From positions 1-16,244 of the forward strand of contig JAGPUU010000334.1 in assembly GCA_018067325.1 (NCBI GenBank): a stretch of 16,244 bases of DNA, read 5' to 3'. The DNA comes from Amphritea sp. Lineage in GTDB: Bacteria; Pseudomonadota; Gammaproteobacteria; Pseudomonadales; Balneatricaceae. The notes beneath the pieces were generated by a model. It did no database searches, was not told the origin of the DNA, and worked only from the letters and a program-made list of their open reading frames with translations. Position numbers and translations under genes: made by a program. Shown here in pieces: positions 1 through 7,343 of this stretch (its first letter is position 1; the number at the start of each line of letters is the position of its first letter).

Positions 1-1
1 G

Positions 2-283
2 GATCAGGCTCAGTTACTGCACGAATCTTCGTTCTTGGCGGAAAATCTCCATGATGTATTTGATGCGGATAAGATGAATATTGCGGCGATAGGCAATATG
101 GTAAAACAGTTGCACCTGCATCATATAGTCCGCTACGAGACGGATTCTGTTTGGCCAGCGCCGGTTTGGGGTGCGCTTCCTGCAACCCCTTATACCGAGG
201 CACAGATTCAGGAAATTCATCACAAATTACAGATGATGATGCCTCAGGAGGTTAATTTCGTAGCTAGTGATCTACTGAACTAG
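2..283 (+). CDS. HIT (histidine triad) family protein, 3' end only
   Basis: The reading frame is open from the left edge to a TAG at 281-283 and gives the last 93 residues of a protein whose start lies outside the window. The segment contains NIAAIGNMVKQLHLHHIVR followed by WPAPVWG. This is the hallmark C-terminal half of the bacterial HIT-family nucleotide hydrolase/transferase group (COG0537 type). In the H-x-H-x-H-x-x triad the first His is Gln (visible residues QLHLHH, about 36-41), as is usual in this proteobacterial subgroup; the two following His are kept. The family hydrolyses or transfers nucleotidyl groups from substrates such as dinucleoside polyphosphates, but the substrate here cannot be read from sequence. 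In pseudomonads a HIT gene also lies near aspS. A TTG at 35 is only an internal codon. Confidence 0.85.
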   Translation, partial: DQAQLLHESSFLAENLHDVFDADKMNIAAIGNMVKQLHLHHIVRYETDSVWPAPVWGALPATPYTEAQIQEIHHKLQMMMPQEVNFVASDLLN

Positions 284-304
284 TTTCTCTTCCAAAATGG
301 CCTA

Positions 305-326
305 ATTGCCCCTGTCAGTGGGCAAT
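305..326. repeat. 7-bp inverted repeat overlapping the fmdB -35 region
   Basis: ATTGCCC at 305-311 is repeated in inverted form as GGGCAAT at 320-326, with an 8-nt spacer. It sits between the HIT gene stop and the -10 box at 335-340 and covers the proposed -35. It could be an operator or a weak terminator for the HIT gene, but there is no real T-tract after it. Function is inferred only. Confidence 0.4.
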
Positions 327-340
327 ATTTCAGGTATAAT
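312..340 (+). promoter_or_regulatory. Sigma70-type promoter for the fmdB-like gene and aspS
   Basis: A perfect TATAAT -10 lies at 335-340. It is preceded by CTGTCA at 312-317 (4 of 6 matches to TTGACA) with a 17-bp spacer. The predicted start near 347 would give a leader of about 100 nt before the zinc-ribbon gene. No terminator or clear promoter separates that gene from aspS, so both are probably read from here. Confidence 0.55.
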
Positions 341-450
341 TCGCGCTTTTCTTAGCAAGGTGGCTGTGCTTGAGTATAAGTATGGGCTCTTTGTGTTTGT
401 ACTGCTGTTTTTTTAAAGGAACGTTGTTTTCCGAGGAAACGTTGCTAGCT

Positions 451-678
451 ATGCCTATCTTTGATTTTGAATGCCGCAAATGTGGCAATGAGTTTGAAAA
501 ACTGGTGTTGAAAATCTCTGCCCCAGCGCCAGAATGTTCTGCATGCAAGTCTGCAGAGGTGGTGAAGAAAATATCGGCCCCTGGTTTTAGATTGTCCGGT
601 AGTGGCTGGTATGAAACTGATTTTAAAACCGGAAAGAAAAAGAACCTGGCGAATAGTCAGGACTCGTCCGGAAACTGA
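451..678 (+). CDS. FmdB-family zinc-ribbon protein
   Basis: The product is a 75-residue protein of the FmdB/CxxC_CxxC_SSSS family, often annotated as a putative regulatory protein; its real role is unknown. It begins MPIFDFECRKCG and carries two CxxC pairs (C8/C11 and C29/C32), expected to bind one zinc. The C-terminal stretch GFRLSGSGWYETDFKTGKKK is the conserved family tail. The ATG at 451 is chosen because family members start MPIY/MPIF. The in-frame upstream codons back to a TTG at 370 encode a Cys/Phe-rich stretch without family similarity. A GAGGAAA at 433-439 may be the ribosome site, with a rather long 11-nt gap. The gene lies 58 bases upstream of aspS, a neighbourhood also seen in pseudomonads. 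Confidence 0.92.
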   Translation: MPIFDFECRKCGNEFEKLVLKISAPAPECSACKSAEVVKKISAPGFRLSGSGWYETDFKTGKKKNLANSQDSSGN

Positions 679-736
679 TTTTTAATTGTCTGAATGAACA
701 TTGATTCAGCGTGCTAAGTAACAGGAACATTTAACT

Positions 737-2500
737 ATGCGCAGTCATTATTGCGGCGATCTTAGAAAAGAGCATATCGGCGAAGATATTACACTGACCG
801 GGTGGATCCACCGTCGTCGAGATCACGGGGGAGTAATCTTCCTTGATCTTCGTGATCGTGAAGGTCTGACTCAGGTGGTTTTTGACCCTGATCGCGAAGA
901 GAGCTTTGCACTGGCAAATAGCTGCCGTAATGAGTTTGTGGTTGAGATTAAAGGTACTGTTCGTCATCGCCCTGAAGGTACCGTTAACTCGGATATGCCG
1001 ACCGGTGAGATCGAAGTGTTGGGTAAAACGATGGTTATTCTGAATAAATCAGAAACACCTCCTTTCCAACTGGATGATCATCAACAGGTAGGTGAAGATG
1101 TACGTCTGCGTCATCGCTTTATCGATCTACGTCGTCCAGAGATGCAGGAAAAACTGCGTTTTCGCTCTAAAGTAAGCAACTCTATCCGTAACTTCCTGGA
1201 TGATAATGGCTTTCTTGATATCGAAACACCGATTCTGAATCGTGCGACGCCAGAGGGTGCGCGTGACTATCTGGTACCAAGCCGGGTTCATGAGGGGCAC
1301 TTCTTTGCGCTGCCGCAATCTCCGCAGTTGTTTAAGCAGCTGTTGATGGTAGCGGGTTTTGATCGTTACTATCAGATCGCTAAATGTTTCCGTGATGAAG
1401 ATTTACGGGCAGATCGCCAGCCTGAGTTTACGCAGATCGATATTGAAACCTCTTTCATGAACGAAGAGGAGATTATGGGCATCACTGAAAAGATGATCCG
1501 TAAGCTTTTCCTTGAGCTGAAAGGCGTTGAGCTGGGTGAATTCCCACGTATGCCGTATTCTGAGGCGATGTCTCGTTTTGGTTCTGATAAGCCTGACCTG
1601 CGGTTTCCTATGGAACTGGTCGATGTAGCTGATCTCATGGCGGAGATTGAATTTAAGGTGTTTGCTGGACCGGCGAAAGATCCTGGCGGCCGCGTAGCTG
1701 CATTAAGAATTCCGGGTGGCGCTAAGCTAACCCGTAAGATCATTGATGAGTACACCAAGTTTGTTGGCATCTATGGCGCTAAGGGTCTTGCCTGGATCAA
1801 AGTCAACGAGCTTGAGAAAGGCGCTGAAGGTCTGCAGTCTCCGATTGTTAAGTTCCTTGGCGAAGAAGTAGCTATGGCTATCATGACGCGTCTGGGTGCA
1901 GAAAACGGCGATATTATCTTCTTTGGCGCAGATAAAGAGAAGGTTGTCTCTGAAGCGCTGGGCGCTCTGCGTATTAAAGTGGGTGAGGATCTGGAGATGT
2001 CCCAGGCTGAGTGGGCGCCTCTGTGGGTCGTCGACTTCCCGATGTTCGAAGAGACTGATAAGGGTGGCCTGACCGCGTTACATCACCCATTTACAGCGCC
2101 TAGCTGCAGTCCGGAAGCGCTTAAGGCTAATCCATTGGACGCGCTTTCCCGTGCTTACGATATGGTTCTGAATGGTTGTGAGTTGGGTGGGGGTTCTATC
2201 CGTATTCATGATCAACAGATGCAGTCGACAGTACTGGAAATTCTGGGTATCTCTGCTGAAGAAGCAGATGATAAGTTTGGCTTCTTGCTAGACGCGCTTA
2301 AATACGGTGCGCCACCGCACGGTGGTTTGGCATTCGGTCTGGATCGTCTGCTCATGCTGATGACTGGTTCCGATTCTATTCGTGAAGTTATTGCCTTCCC
2401 TAAAACCCAGAGCGCTTCCTGTCCGTTGACCAATGCGCCGGGTGAGGTAAGTGCTGCTCAGCTACGCGAATTAAATATCAAGTTACGCAAAACTCCTTAA
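737..2500 (+). CDS. aspS: Aspartyl-tRNA synthetase, probably non-discriminating (aspartate--tRNA(Asp/Asn) ligase)
   Basis: This 587-residue bacterial-type class IIb synthetase charges tRNA(Asp) with aspartate in the cytosol. Its N-terminal OB-fold anticodon-binding domain spans about residues 1-105. The catalytic core with motif 2 ([18 protein letters not shown], about 218-235) encloses the bacterial GAD insertion, and motif 3 is GLAFGLDRL near the C-terminus. His30 (in RRRDHGG) and Gly81 (in HRPEGT) match the residues linked to relaxed tRNA specificity in the Pseudomonas aeruginosa enzyme; discriminating enzymes such as that of E. coli have Leu and Lys there. The enzyme therefore probably also forms Asp-tRNA(Asn) for amidation by GatCAB. 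The start is a plain ATG with AGGA upstream, and the length is normal. It is last in its transcription unit, followed by a strong terminator. Confidence 0.98.
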   Translation: MRSHYCGDLRKEHIGEDITLTGWIHRRRDHGGVIFLDLRDREGLTQVVFDPDREESFALANSCRNEFVVEIKGTVRHRPEGTVNSDMPTGEIEVLGKTMVILNKSETPPFQLDDHQQVGEDVRLRHRFIDLRRPEMQEKLRFRSKVSNSIRNFLDDNGFLDIETPILNRATPEGARDYLVPSRVHEGHFFALPQSPQLFKQLLMVAGFDRYYQIAKCFRDEDLRADRQPEFTQIDIETSFMNEEEIMGITEKMIRKLFLELKGVELGEFPRMPYSEAMSRFGSDKPDLRFPMELVDVADLMAEIEFKVFAGPAKDPGGRVAALRIPGGAKLTRKIIDEYTKFVGIYGAKGLAWIKVNELEKGAEGLQSPIVKFLGEEVAMAIMTRLGAENGDIIFFGADKEKVVSEALGALRIKVGEDLEMSQAEWAPLWVVDFPMFEETDKGGLTALHHPFTAPSCSPEALKANPLDALSRAYDMVLNGCELGGGSIRIHDQQMQSTVLEILGISAEEADDKFGFLLDALKYGAPPHGGLAFGLDRLLMLMTGSDSIREVIAFPKTQSASCPLTNAPGEVSAAQLRELNIKLRKTP

Positions 2501-2520
2501 GGTATTTTGCAGTTAATTAT

Positions 2521-2547
2521 AAAGCCGTGCACTGCACGGCTTTTTTT
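2521..2547 (+). terminator. Rho-independent terminator after aspS
   Basis: A GC-rich hairpin pairs GCCGTGC (2524-2530) with GCACGGC (2534-2540) around a 3-nt loop. Flanking A and T runs extend the stem, and a run of seven T starts at 2541. It lies 20 bases after the aspS stop and separates aspS from the ruv operon. Confidence 0.92.
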
Positions 2548-2572
2548 ATGCCCGGTTCTGGGGTATTGTGCT

Positions 2573-2588
2573 CTGTATAAATAAACAG
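2573..2588. promoter_or_regulatory. LexA (SOS) box upstream of ruvC
   Basis: CTGTATAAATAAACAG is a complete CTGT-N8-ACAG palindrome. Six of the eight inner bases match the E. coli consensus inner ATATATAT. It lies 23 bases before the ruvC start and overlaps a TATAAA (2576-2581) that could be the -10 element, so bound LexA would block the promoter. The ruv genes are classic SOS targets in E. coli. No good -35 was found at the standard distance, so the exact promoter is less certain than the operator. Confidence 0.87.
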
Positions 2589-2611
2589 TGTTTTTGGATT
2601 GATAAGCGGTT

Positions 2612-3127
2612 ATGTTGATTTTAGGGATAGATCCGGGTTCGCGGATTACCGGTTACGGTATTATCAATTCCGTTGGGTCCAAGAATGAATATGTGGCCAG
2701 CGGTTGTATTCGTATCAAGGGTGATGCGCTCCCTGATAGGTTGAAGCAAGTTTATGCCGGCGTAACAGAAGTCATTGAGCTGTACTGCCCTCAGGAGATG
2801 GCGATTGAACAGGTCTTTATGGCTCGCAATGCGGATTCAGCGCTTAAGCTGGGACAGGCTCGGGGCGTGGCGATCGTAGCCGGTGTCAATCTGGGTTTAG
2901 AAGTGGCCGAATATTCGGCCCGAAGAGTTAAGCAAGCCGTTGTTGGTAAGGGTTCTGCAGAAAAGTCGCAGGTACAACATATGGTTCGCTCTATTTTGAA
3001 GTTGCCAGGCTTGCCCCAGGAAGATGCGGCTGACGCGCTGGCAATTGCTCTGTGCCATGCTCACACCCGTAGTAGTCTCATAATGATGGCAGGTGCTAAA
3101 GGCAGTCGCGGAGGGCGGTTGCGTTGA
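2612..3127 (+). CDS. ruvC: Holliday junction resolvase RuvC
   Basis: RuvC is the dimeric endonuclease that nicks Holliday junctions symmetrically after RuvAB branch migration. The 171-residue protein starts [16 protein letters not shown]. It has the four catalytic acids at the E. coli positions: D7, E66, D138 and D141, the last two in EDAADALA. The ribosome site is weak (AAGCGG region). The gene is first in an operon with the TRIC-type gene, ruvA and ruvB, directly after a LexA box, so DNA-damage induction is expected. Unusually for this group, yebC is not found between aspS and ruvC. The stop codon overlaps the start of the next gene. Confidence 0.98.
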   Translation: MLILGIDPGSRITGYGIINSVGSKNEYVASGCIRIKGDALPDRLKQVYAGVTEVIELYCPQEMAIEQVFMARNADSALKLGQARGVAIVAGVNLGLEVAEYSARRVKQAVVGKGSAEKSQVQHMVRSILKLPGLPQEDAADALAIALCHAHTRSSLIMMAGAKGSRGGRLR

Positions 3128-3801
3128 ATGATTTTATCACTATGGAACAGATGATTTATCTGTTTGATATGGCAGGAGTCTCCGTATTTGCAATAACGGG
3201 TGCACTGGCTGCACGGGGCAAAAAGCTGGATATCCTGGGTGTTGTAGTACTAGGTATAGTGACGGCGCTGGGAGGGGGCACCATCCGTGATATATCTTTG
3301 AACGATCACCCTCTCATCTGGGTTGAAGATACGGCTTACCTTTGGACAGCTATTATCTCGTCGGTCAGCGCGTTCATTTTGTGTCGTTATCTGTCGTATC
3401 CACGCCGGTTGATGCTGTTGCTGGATGCACTGGGAATGTCTCTGTTTGCTGTGTTGGGTGCTCAGAAAGCGATAGCACTGGGAATGCCACCGGTTATTGC
3501 TGTGATGATGGCGATGATTACCGGCTGTGCTGGAGGGATGATACGTGACATTCTGACCGGGCAGATTCCACTTATTTTGCAACGAAATGGCGAGCTCTAT
3601 GCAACCTGTGCCATGTTGGGCGCAATCGTATATATAGTATTCAGCGAAATTGTTGATGGAGGAGTGCTTATGCTGGTCTCCATTACCGTTGCGCTGGTCG
3701 TTCGTCTGGCGTCGATGTACACCGGACTTGAGTTACCTGAGTTCGTTATGAAGGGGCATAAGCTTGAGCCAAAAGATAAAGTTAATCGGGAGATGAAATA
3801 A
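3124..3801 (+). CDS. TRIC-type cation channel family membrane protein (UPF0126, YadS/YicG-like)
   Basis: The 225-residue integral inner-membrane protein is made of two tandem UPF0126 repeats. Each repeat carries the family signature: GGGTIRD at about 50-56 and GGMIRD at about 137-142. About seven hydrophobic helices are visible, ending in a basic, charged tail. Prokaryotic TRIC homologues form trimeric potassium-permeable channels; some relatives are reported to move amino acids, so the substrate here is open. The TTG at 3124 is taken as start because GGAGGG (3110-3115) sits 8 nt upstream, and this start overlaps the ruvC stop in a TTGA motif, implying translational coupling. In-frame ATGs at 3142 and 3151 are alternatives without such a site. 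The gene lies within the SOS-type ruv operon, which is not its usual place. Confidence 0.9.
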   Translation: MNDFITMEQMIYLFDMAGVSVFAITGALAARGKKLDILGVVVLGIVTALGGGTIRDISLNDHPLIWVEDTAYLWTAIISSVSAFILCRYLSYPRRLMLLLDALGMSLFAVLGAQKAIALGMPPVIAVMMAMITGCAGGMIRDILTGQIPLILQRNGELYATCAMLGAIVYIVFSEIVDGGVLMLVSITVALVVRLASMYTGLELPEFVMKGHKLEPKDKVNREMK

Positions 3802-3803
3802 CA

Positions 3804-4430
3804 GTGATAGGACGACTGAGAGGTGAGTTGCTGGAGAAACATCCGCCGCAACTGGTTTTAGATGTCAACGGCGTGGGGTATGAAGTTGATGCGTCAATGA
3901 ATTCCTTTTATCAGTTGCCTGAGGTGGGTAAACAGGTCACCTTGTATACTCATATGGTGGTGAGAGAAGATGCTCAGTTGCTGTACGGATTTTATGATCG
4001 TTCCGAGCGTTCACTGTTTCGTACTTTGATTAAAGTGAATGGTGTGGGGCCAAAGCTGGCTCTTACTATTCTGTCGGGTATCAGTGTGAATGAATTTGTT
4101 CAGTCAGTTGAGCATCAGGATACGGTAGCGCTGGTGCGTTTGCCGGGCGTAGGCAAAAAAACCGCTGAGCGACTGATTGTTGAAATGAAAGATAAATTGC
4201 AGGACTTCCATATCACTGATGCTGATGAATTTACGTTGAGTGGTGAGATGGGATCTGTCCCTCAGGGAGCTTCAACTGATTATAGAGCGGAAGCGGAAAG
4301 CGCATTAGTGGCATTGGGTTATAAGCCGGTTCAGGCCACTAAAGCGATCTCCCAGGCTGAGAAGGTTAAGCCTGGAGCAAACAGCGAAGAATTGATCCGT
4401 GCAGCGCTGAAAAGTATGGTGCAAGGTTAA
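3804..4430 (+). CDS. ruvA: Holliday junction branch migration protein RuvA
   Basis: RuvA tetramers bind the four-way junction and recruit RuvB. The 208-residue protein begins [12 protein letters not shown], which fixes the GTG at 3804 as start; GGGAGA at 3788-3793 precedes it. The N-terminal OB-fold is followed by two helix-hairpin-helix motifs (VNGVGPKLA near residue 80 and [12 protein letters not shown] near 115). After a flexible acidic linker comes the C-terminal RuvB-binding domain ([19 protein letters not shown]). The length is close to E. coli RuvA. It begins only two bases after the TRIC-type gene stop, so it is clearly co-transcribed and likely coupled. Confidence 0.98.
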   Translation: MIGRLRGELLEKHPPQLVLDVNGVGYEVDASMNSFYQLPEVGKQVTLYTHMVVREDAQLLYGFYDRSERSLFRTLIKVNGVGPKLALTILSGISVNEFVQSVEHQDTVALVRLPGVGKKTAERLIVEMKDKLQDFHITDADEFTLSGEMGSVPQGASTDYRAEAESALVALGYKPVQATKAISQAEKVKPGANSEELIRAALKSMVQG

Positions 4431-4460
4431 TAACAAAGTTGAACAAGTAGAGTACAGATT

Positions 4461-5474
4461 ATGATCGAAGCTGATCGCTTTGTTTCTCCCGTAAGTGCAC
4501 CTCAGGAAGAGGTGCAAGATCGTGCTATCCGGCCTAAAACATTGCAGGACTATGTTGGCCAGCCAGTGGTACGTGAGCAGATGGATATTTTCATTGGCGC
4601 CGCTAAAAAGCGTAAAGAAGCACTGGATCATACGCTTATTTTTGGTCCTCCGGGATTAGGCAAAACCACATTGGCCAATATCATAGCCAATGAGATGGAA
4701 TGCGGTATTAAAGCCACATCTGGTCCGGTATTGGAAAAGGCCGGTGATCTGGCTGCGATGCTGACCAATCTTGAACCTGGGGATGTGCTTTTTATTGATG
4801 AGATTCATCGGTTAAGCGCGTCGGTGGAAGAGGTCCTGTATCCGGCGATGGAGGACTATCAGCTTGATATTATGATTGGTGATGGTCCCGCCGCCCGTTC
4901 TATTAAATTGGAGCTGCCTCCGTTCACGTTGGTAGGCGCGACGACTCGTGCTGGTCTGCTGACATCACCTCTGCGCGACCGGTTTGGTATCGTGCAGCGG
5001 TTGGAGTTTTATAATATTGATGACTTAACCTCTATCGTAGAGCGTTCTGCGCGTCTATCAGGTAGTGGAGTCGATCATGAAGGGGCGATCGAGATTGCTC
5101 GCCGTTCTAGAGGTACACCGCGTATTGCCAATCGCTTACTGCGCCGATCCCGGGATTATGCCGAGGTAAAGGGCGATGGCAAGATAACCCTGGAGATGGC
5201 TGATTTAGCGCTGAATATGCTGAACGTTGATGAGCATGGCTTTGATCATATGGATCGCCGTTTACTATTGGCTATGATTGAGAAATTTGGCGGTGGCCCG
5301 GTGGGTGTTGATAGCCTGGCTGCGGCCATCAGTGAAGAACGAGATACTATTGAAGATGTGCTCGAGCCCTATCTGATTCAACAAGGCTTTCTGATGAGAA
5401 CCCCCCGCGGACGTGTAGTGACCGATAACGCCTACCGCCATTTTGGCCTTGAATTGCCTGACCGGGATCAATAG
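4461..5474 (+). CDS. ruvB: Holliday junction branch migration ATPase RuvB
   Basis: RuvB is the AAA+ hexameric motor that pumps DNA through the RuvA-bound junction. The 337-residue protein has Walker [10 protein letters not shown] (62-70), Walker B VLFIDEIH (109-116), sensor 1 GATTRAG (159-165) and the arginine-finger region LRDRFG (about 171-176). The C-terminal winged helix follows ([14 protein letters not shown] to [16 protein letters not shown]). It is last in the ruv operon, 30 bases after ruvA. The ribosome site is weak (AGTAGAG region). Everything expected of an active RuvB is present. Confidence 0.98.
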   Translation: MIEADRFVSPVSAPQEEVQDRAIRPKTLQDYVGQPVVREQMDIFIGAAKKRKEALDHTLIFGPPGLGKTTLANIIANEMECGIKATSGPVLEKAGDLAAMLTNLEPGDVLFIDEIHRLSASVEEVLYPAMEDYQLDIMIGDGPAARSIKLELPPFTLVGATTRAGLLTSPLRDRFGIVQRLEFYNIDDLTSIVERSARLSGSGVDHEGAIEIARRSRGTPRIANRLLRRSRDYAEVKGDGKITLEMADLALNMLNVDEHGFDHMDRRLLLAMIEKFGGGPVGVDSLAAAISEERDTIEDVLEPYLIQQGFLMRTPRGRVVTDNAYRHFGLELPDRDQ

Positions 5475-5590
5475 AAGCGGGATCTGCCTGCGATAACTGA
5501 TGTATATCAAAGCACAAACTGATTTCAGGGTTTAACTTTTAAGCTGTAAGCATAAAACAATAATGTTTAAAGCGTTAAAAGGTGAATAAC

Positions 5591-5992
5591 ATGAACCCTA
5601 GCTGCTTGAGTGATTCACAACTAAGTACCCTGAAGCGCGAAGTACAGTCTCTGGAAGAGCAGCTTCAAGCTGACCTGGAGGCAGAGCAGAGCGATAAAAA
5701 GGCTGAGTTGAGTCTTGTGGCATCGTCGGAGGTGCTGGATCGTGCTGAAGCGGTCAATGTCGCGGTGGGGCAGCAAACCGTTTTGTCTCATATTGTACAG
5801 CTTGAAGAAGAAATCATTGAGTGTCGCAATGCGCTTAAGAGAATTGAAGATGGCCGCTATGGCTGTTGTGACAGTTGCGACGAGGAGATTGAGCTGAATC
5901 GTCTTATGGCGAACCCTGTGGCAATCTTATGTGTTGGTTGCCAGTCTCAATATGAGTTACACCGTACAGACAATAAGGCCGCTTCTTTCTGA
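5591..5992 (+). CDS. DksA/TraR-type C4 zinc-finger protein
   Basis: The 133-residue protein has an N-terminal helical, Glu/Gln-rich part (about 8-85, likely coiled coil). It ends in a DksA/TraR zinc finger with C93-x2-C96 and C114-x2-C117 (the stretch runs from YGCCDSCDEEIE to ILCVGCQSQYE). DksA proteins enter the RNA polymerase secondary channel and work with ppGpp. In DksA the coiled-coil tip reads D-x-x-D-R-A; here it reads E47-V-L-D50-R-A, a conservative change. It is a paralogue-type member rather than the main DksA, and its regulatory targets are unknown. ATG 5591 is preferred because AAGGTG (5579-5584) lies 6 nt upstream; a GTG at 5582 would add three residues without a site. It stands alone between ruvB and tolQ, ending at its own terminator, where ybgC would be expected in relatives. 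Confidence 0.88.
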   Translation: MNPSCLSDSQLSTLKREVQSLEEQLQADLEAEQSDKKAELSLVASSEVLDRAEAVNVAVGQQTVLSHIVQLEEEIIECRNALKRIEDGRYGCCDSCDEEIELNRLMANPVAILCVGCQSQYELHRTDNKAASF

Positions 5993-6011
5993 AGCCCTTT
6001 CTAATAAGATT

Positions 6012-6037
6012 AAACCGCCTATCTGGCGGTTTTTTTT
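6012..6037 (+). terminator. Rho-independent terminator after the DksA-like gene
   Basis: AAACCGCC (6012-6019) pairs with GGCGGTTT (6025-6032) around the 5-nt loop TATCT. The stem runs into a tract of eight T (6030-6037). It is placed 20 bases after the stop codon and isolates the tol operon from upstream transcription. Confidence 0.93.
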
Positions 6038-6220
6038 ATTCTTATCTGCGTTATATTGAACTTAAACGATTGCAAACCATCCAATCGACGAATATGGCCT
6101 GATCAGGCTGTGCTGAATCCCTGTTAATACCATTTTATGTCAGGAAAAATGCAGATTTTCAACGCTGATCTCGCTACTATCAGAACCAGTTTGTCAGCTT
6201 TTCACAGAAGGGGTTAAAAC
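6038..6220 (+). promoter_or_regulatory. Leader region of the tol operon with a 12-bp palindrome
   Basis: Because a terminator closes the upstream gene, a tolQ promoter should lie in these roughly 180 bases. No strong sigma70 pair stands out; TTGCAA (6070-6075) with TATGGC (6093-6098) is a weak candidate. GCCTGATCAGGC at 6097-6108 is a perfect 12-bp palindrome just after that candidate and could be an operator. GAAGGGG at 6207-6213 is the ribosome site for tolQ. No open frame resembling ybgC is present. Confidence 0.35.
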
Positions 6221-6901
6221 GTGCCGGATAAAATGTCGATCTGGAGCTTAGTCGTCAATGCGAGTGTAGTGGTTCAACTGGTTATGTTGATTCTTCTAAT
6301 GGCGTCAGTTGTTTCCTGGGTAATGATTTTTCAGCGTCATTTTATCTTGCGTCAGGCGCAACAAAAGTTGCGTAAATTTGAAGATCGATTCTGGTCCGGT
6401 GTCGACCTGAGCCAGTTGTTTCGGGAAGTGAATGCCGACCCGGATAGCGATGACGGTGCTGAGAATATTTTTCGCGCCGGTCTGAAAGAGTTTAGCCGCA
6501 TGAGTCAACAATCAGGTGTTGATCGTGATGCCATAATGGAAGGTGCTCAGCGGAGTATGCGGGTGGCGCTGGCGCGGGAAGAAGAAAAACTTGAGCAACA
6601 TCTACCATTCTTAGCAACGGTGGGGTCTACCAGTCCCTATATCGGTCTATTTGGTACTGTTTGGGGGATTATGAACTCGTTCCGTGGGCTGGCTAATGTG
6701 CATCAGGCAACGCTGGCTTCGGTTGCTCCGGGTATATCTGAAGCGCTGATTGCGACGGCTATTGGCCTTTTTGCAGCAATCCCGGCGGTCATTGCCTATA
6801 ACCGGTTCTCTGCTAAAACCGAGTCGCTGATGAACAGCTATGAAACTTTCGCAGATGAATTCTCCAGTGTGCTGCACCGACGTGTACATGCTTCTAGCTG
6901 A
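6221..6901 (+). CDS. tolQ: Tol-Pal system proton-channel subunit TolQ
   Basis: TolQ is an inner-membrane protein of the MotA/TolQ/ExbB family. With TolR it uses the proton motive force to energise TolA during outer-membrane constriction. The 226-residue protein has three membrane segments (about 16-37, 129-156 and 170-192) and a large cytoplasmic loop between the first two. The conserved stretch TSPYIGLFGTVWGIMNSF lies at about 137-154. The GTG at 6221 is chosen because the strong GAAGGGG site ends 7 nt before it; ATG 6233 would lose this spacing. It is the first gene of tolQRAB and lies 19 bases before tolR. ybgC, normally just upstream, is missing here. Confidence 0.97.
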   Translation: MPDKMSIWSLVVNASVVVQLVMLILLMASVVSWVMIFQRHFILRQAQQKLRKFEDRFWSGVDLSQLFREVNADPDSDDGAENIFRAGLKEFSRMSQQSGVDRDAIMEGAQRSMRVALAREEEKLEQHLPFLATVGSTSPYIGLFGTVWGIMNSFRGLANVHQATLASVAPGISEALIATAIGLFAAIPAVIAYNRFSAKTESLMNSYETFADEFSSVLHRRVHASS

Positions 6902-6920
6902 TCTGTAGTAGGCTGATATT

Positions 6921-7337
6921 ATGATTCGCAGAGCAAAAAAGAAGCGTAAGCTCAATGCCGACATCAATGTAGTACCCTATATTGATGTGATGATGGTATT
7001 GCTGGTTATCTTTATGATTACAGCACCTATGTTGACACAGGGTGTTGACGTTGAGTTGCCAAAGGCCAGCTCCGATCCGGTGGATACCCAGGATAGTGAG
7101 CCTGTGATAGTGACCGTTGATAAGGATGGTCAGTATTTTATTGATGTGGGAGGCGACCCCCTTGCACCTGTGACCGGAGAAGTTGTAGAGGAGAGGGTCA
7201 GTAAGATCCTTAACGGTAATCCTAAGAAGCTTTTACTGGTTCGGGGTGATAAAGGGGTTGATTACGATCACGTTATTCAGTTGATGACTTTGCTTCAGAA
7301 AGCCGGTGCTGAAAGTGTCGGACTGGTAACAGAGTAA
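6921..7337 (+). CDS. tolR: Tol-Pal system protein TolR (ExbD/TolR family)
   Basis: The 138-residue protein has a short basic cytoplasmic N-terminus and one membrane helix (about 21-38, IDVMMVLLVIFMITAPML), followed by a periplasmic domain. Asp22 in PYIDVMMVLL corresponds to the essential proton-carrying Asp23 of E. coli TolR. TolR forms the stator/proton channel with TolQ and its periplasmic part contacts peptidoglycan. The gene sits between tolQ and tolA, with 6 bases to tolA, and is surely co-transcribed. The ribosome site is weak, which fits coupling to tolQ. Confidence 0.97.
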   Translation: MIRRAKKKRKLNADINVVPYIDVMMVLLVIFMITAPMLTQGVDVELPKASSDPVDTQDSEPVIVTVDKDGQYFIDVGGDPLAPVTGEVVEERVSKILNGNPKKLLLVRGDKGVDYDHVIQLMTLLQKAGAESVGLVTE

Positions 7338-7343
7338 GTTATT

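Noticed and set aside
370..450. Upstream extension of the zinc-ribbon gene from a TTG
   Set aside because: The extra residues have no family similarity, while ATG 451 starts the conserved MPIF sequence.
690..709. Small inverted repeat CTGAAT/ATTCAG before aspS
   Set aside because: Only six base pairs, AT-rich and no T-tract; it is too weak to call a terminator or operator.
1372..1770. Minus-strand open frame of 132 codons opposite aspS
   Set aside because: It is fully inside aspS, Ser/Arg-rich, and lacks any recognisable domain or a ribosome site.
3250..3582. Minus-strand open frame of 110 codons opposite the TRIC-type gene
   Set aside because: It is rich in His, Gln and Ser as expected for the antisense of a hydrophobic gene, and overlaps a well-supported coding sequence.
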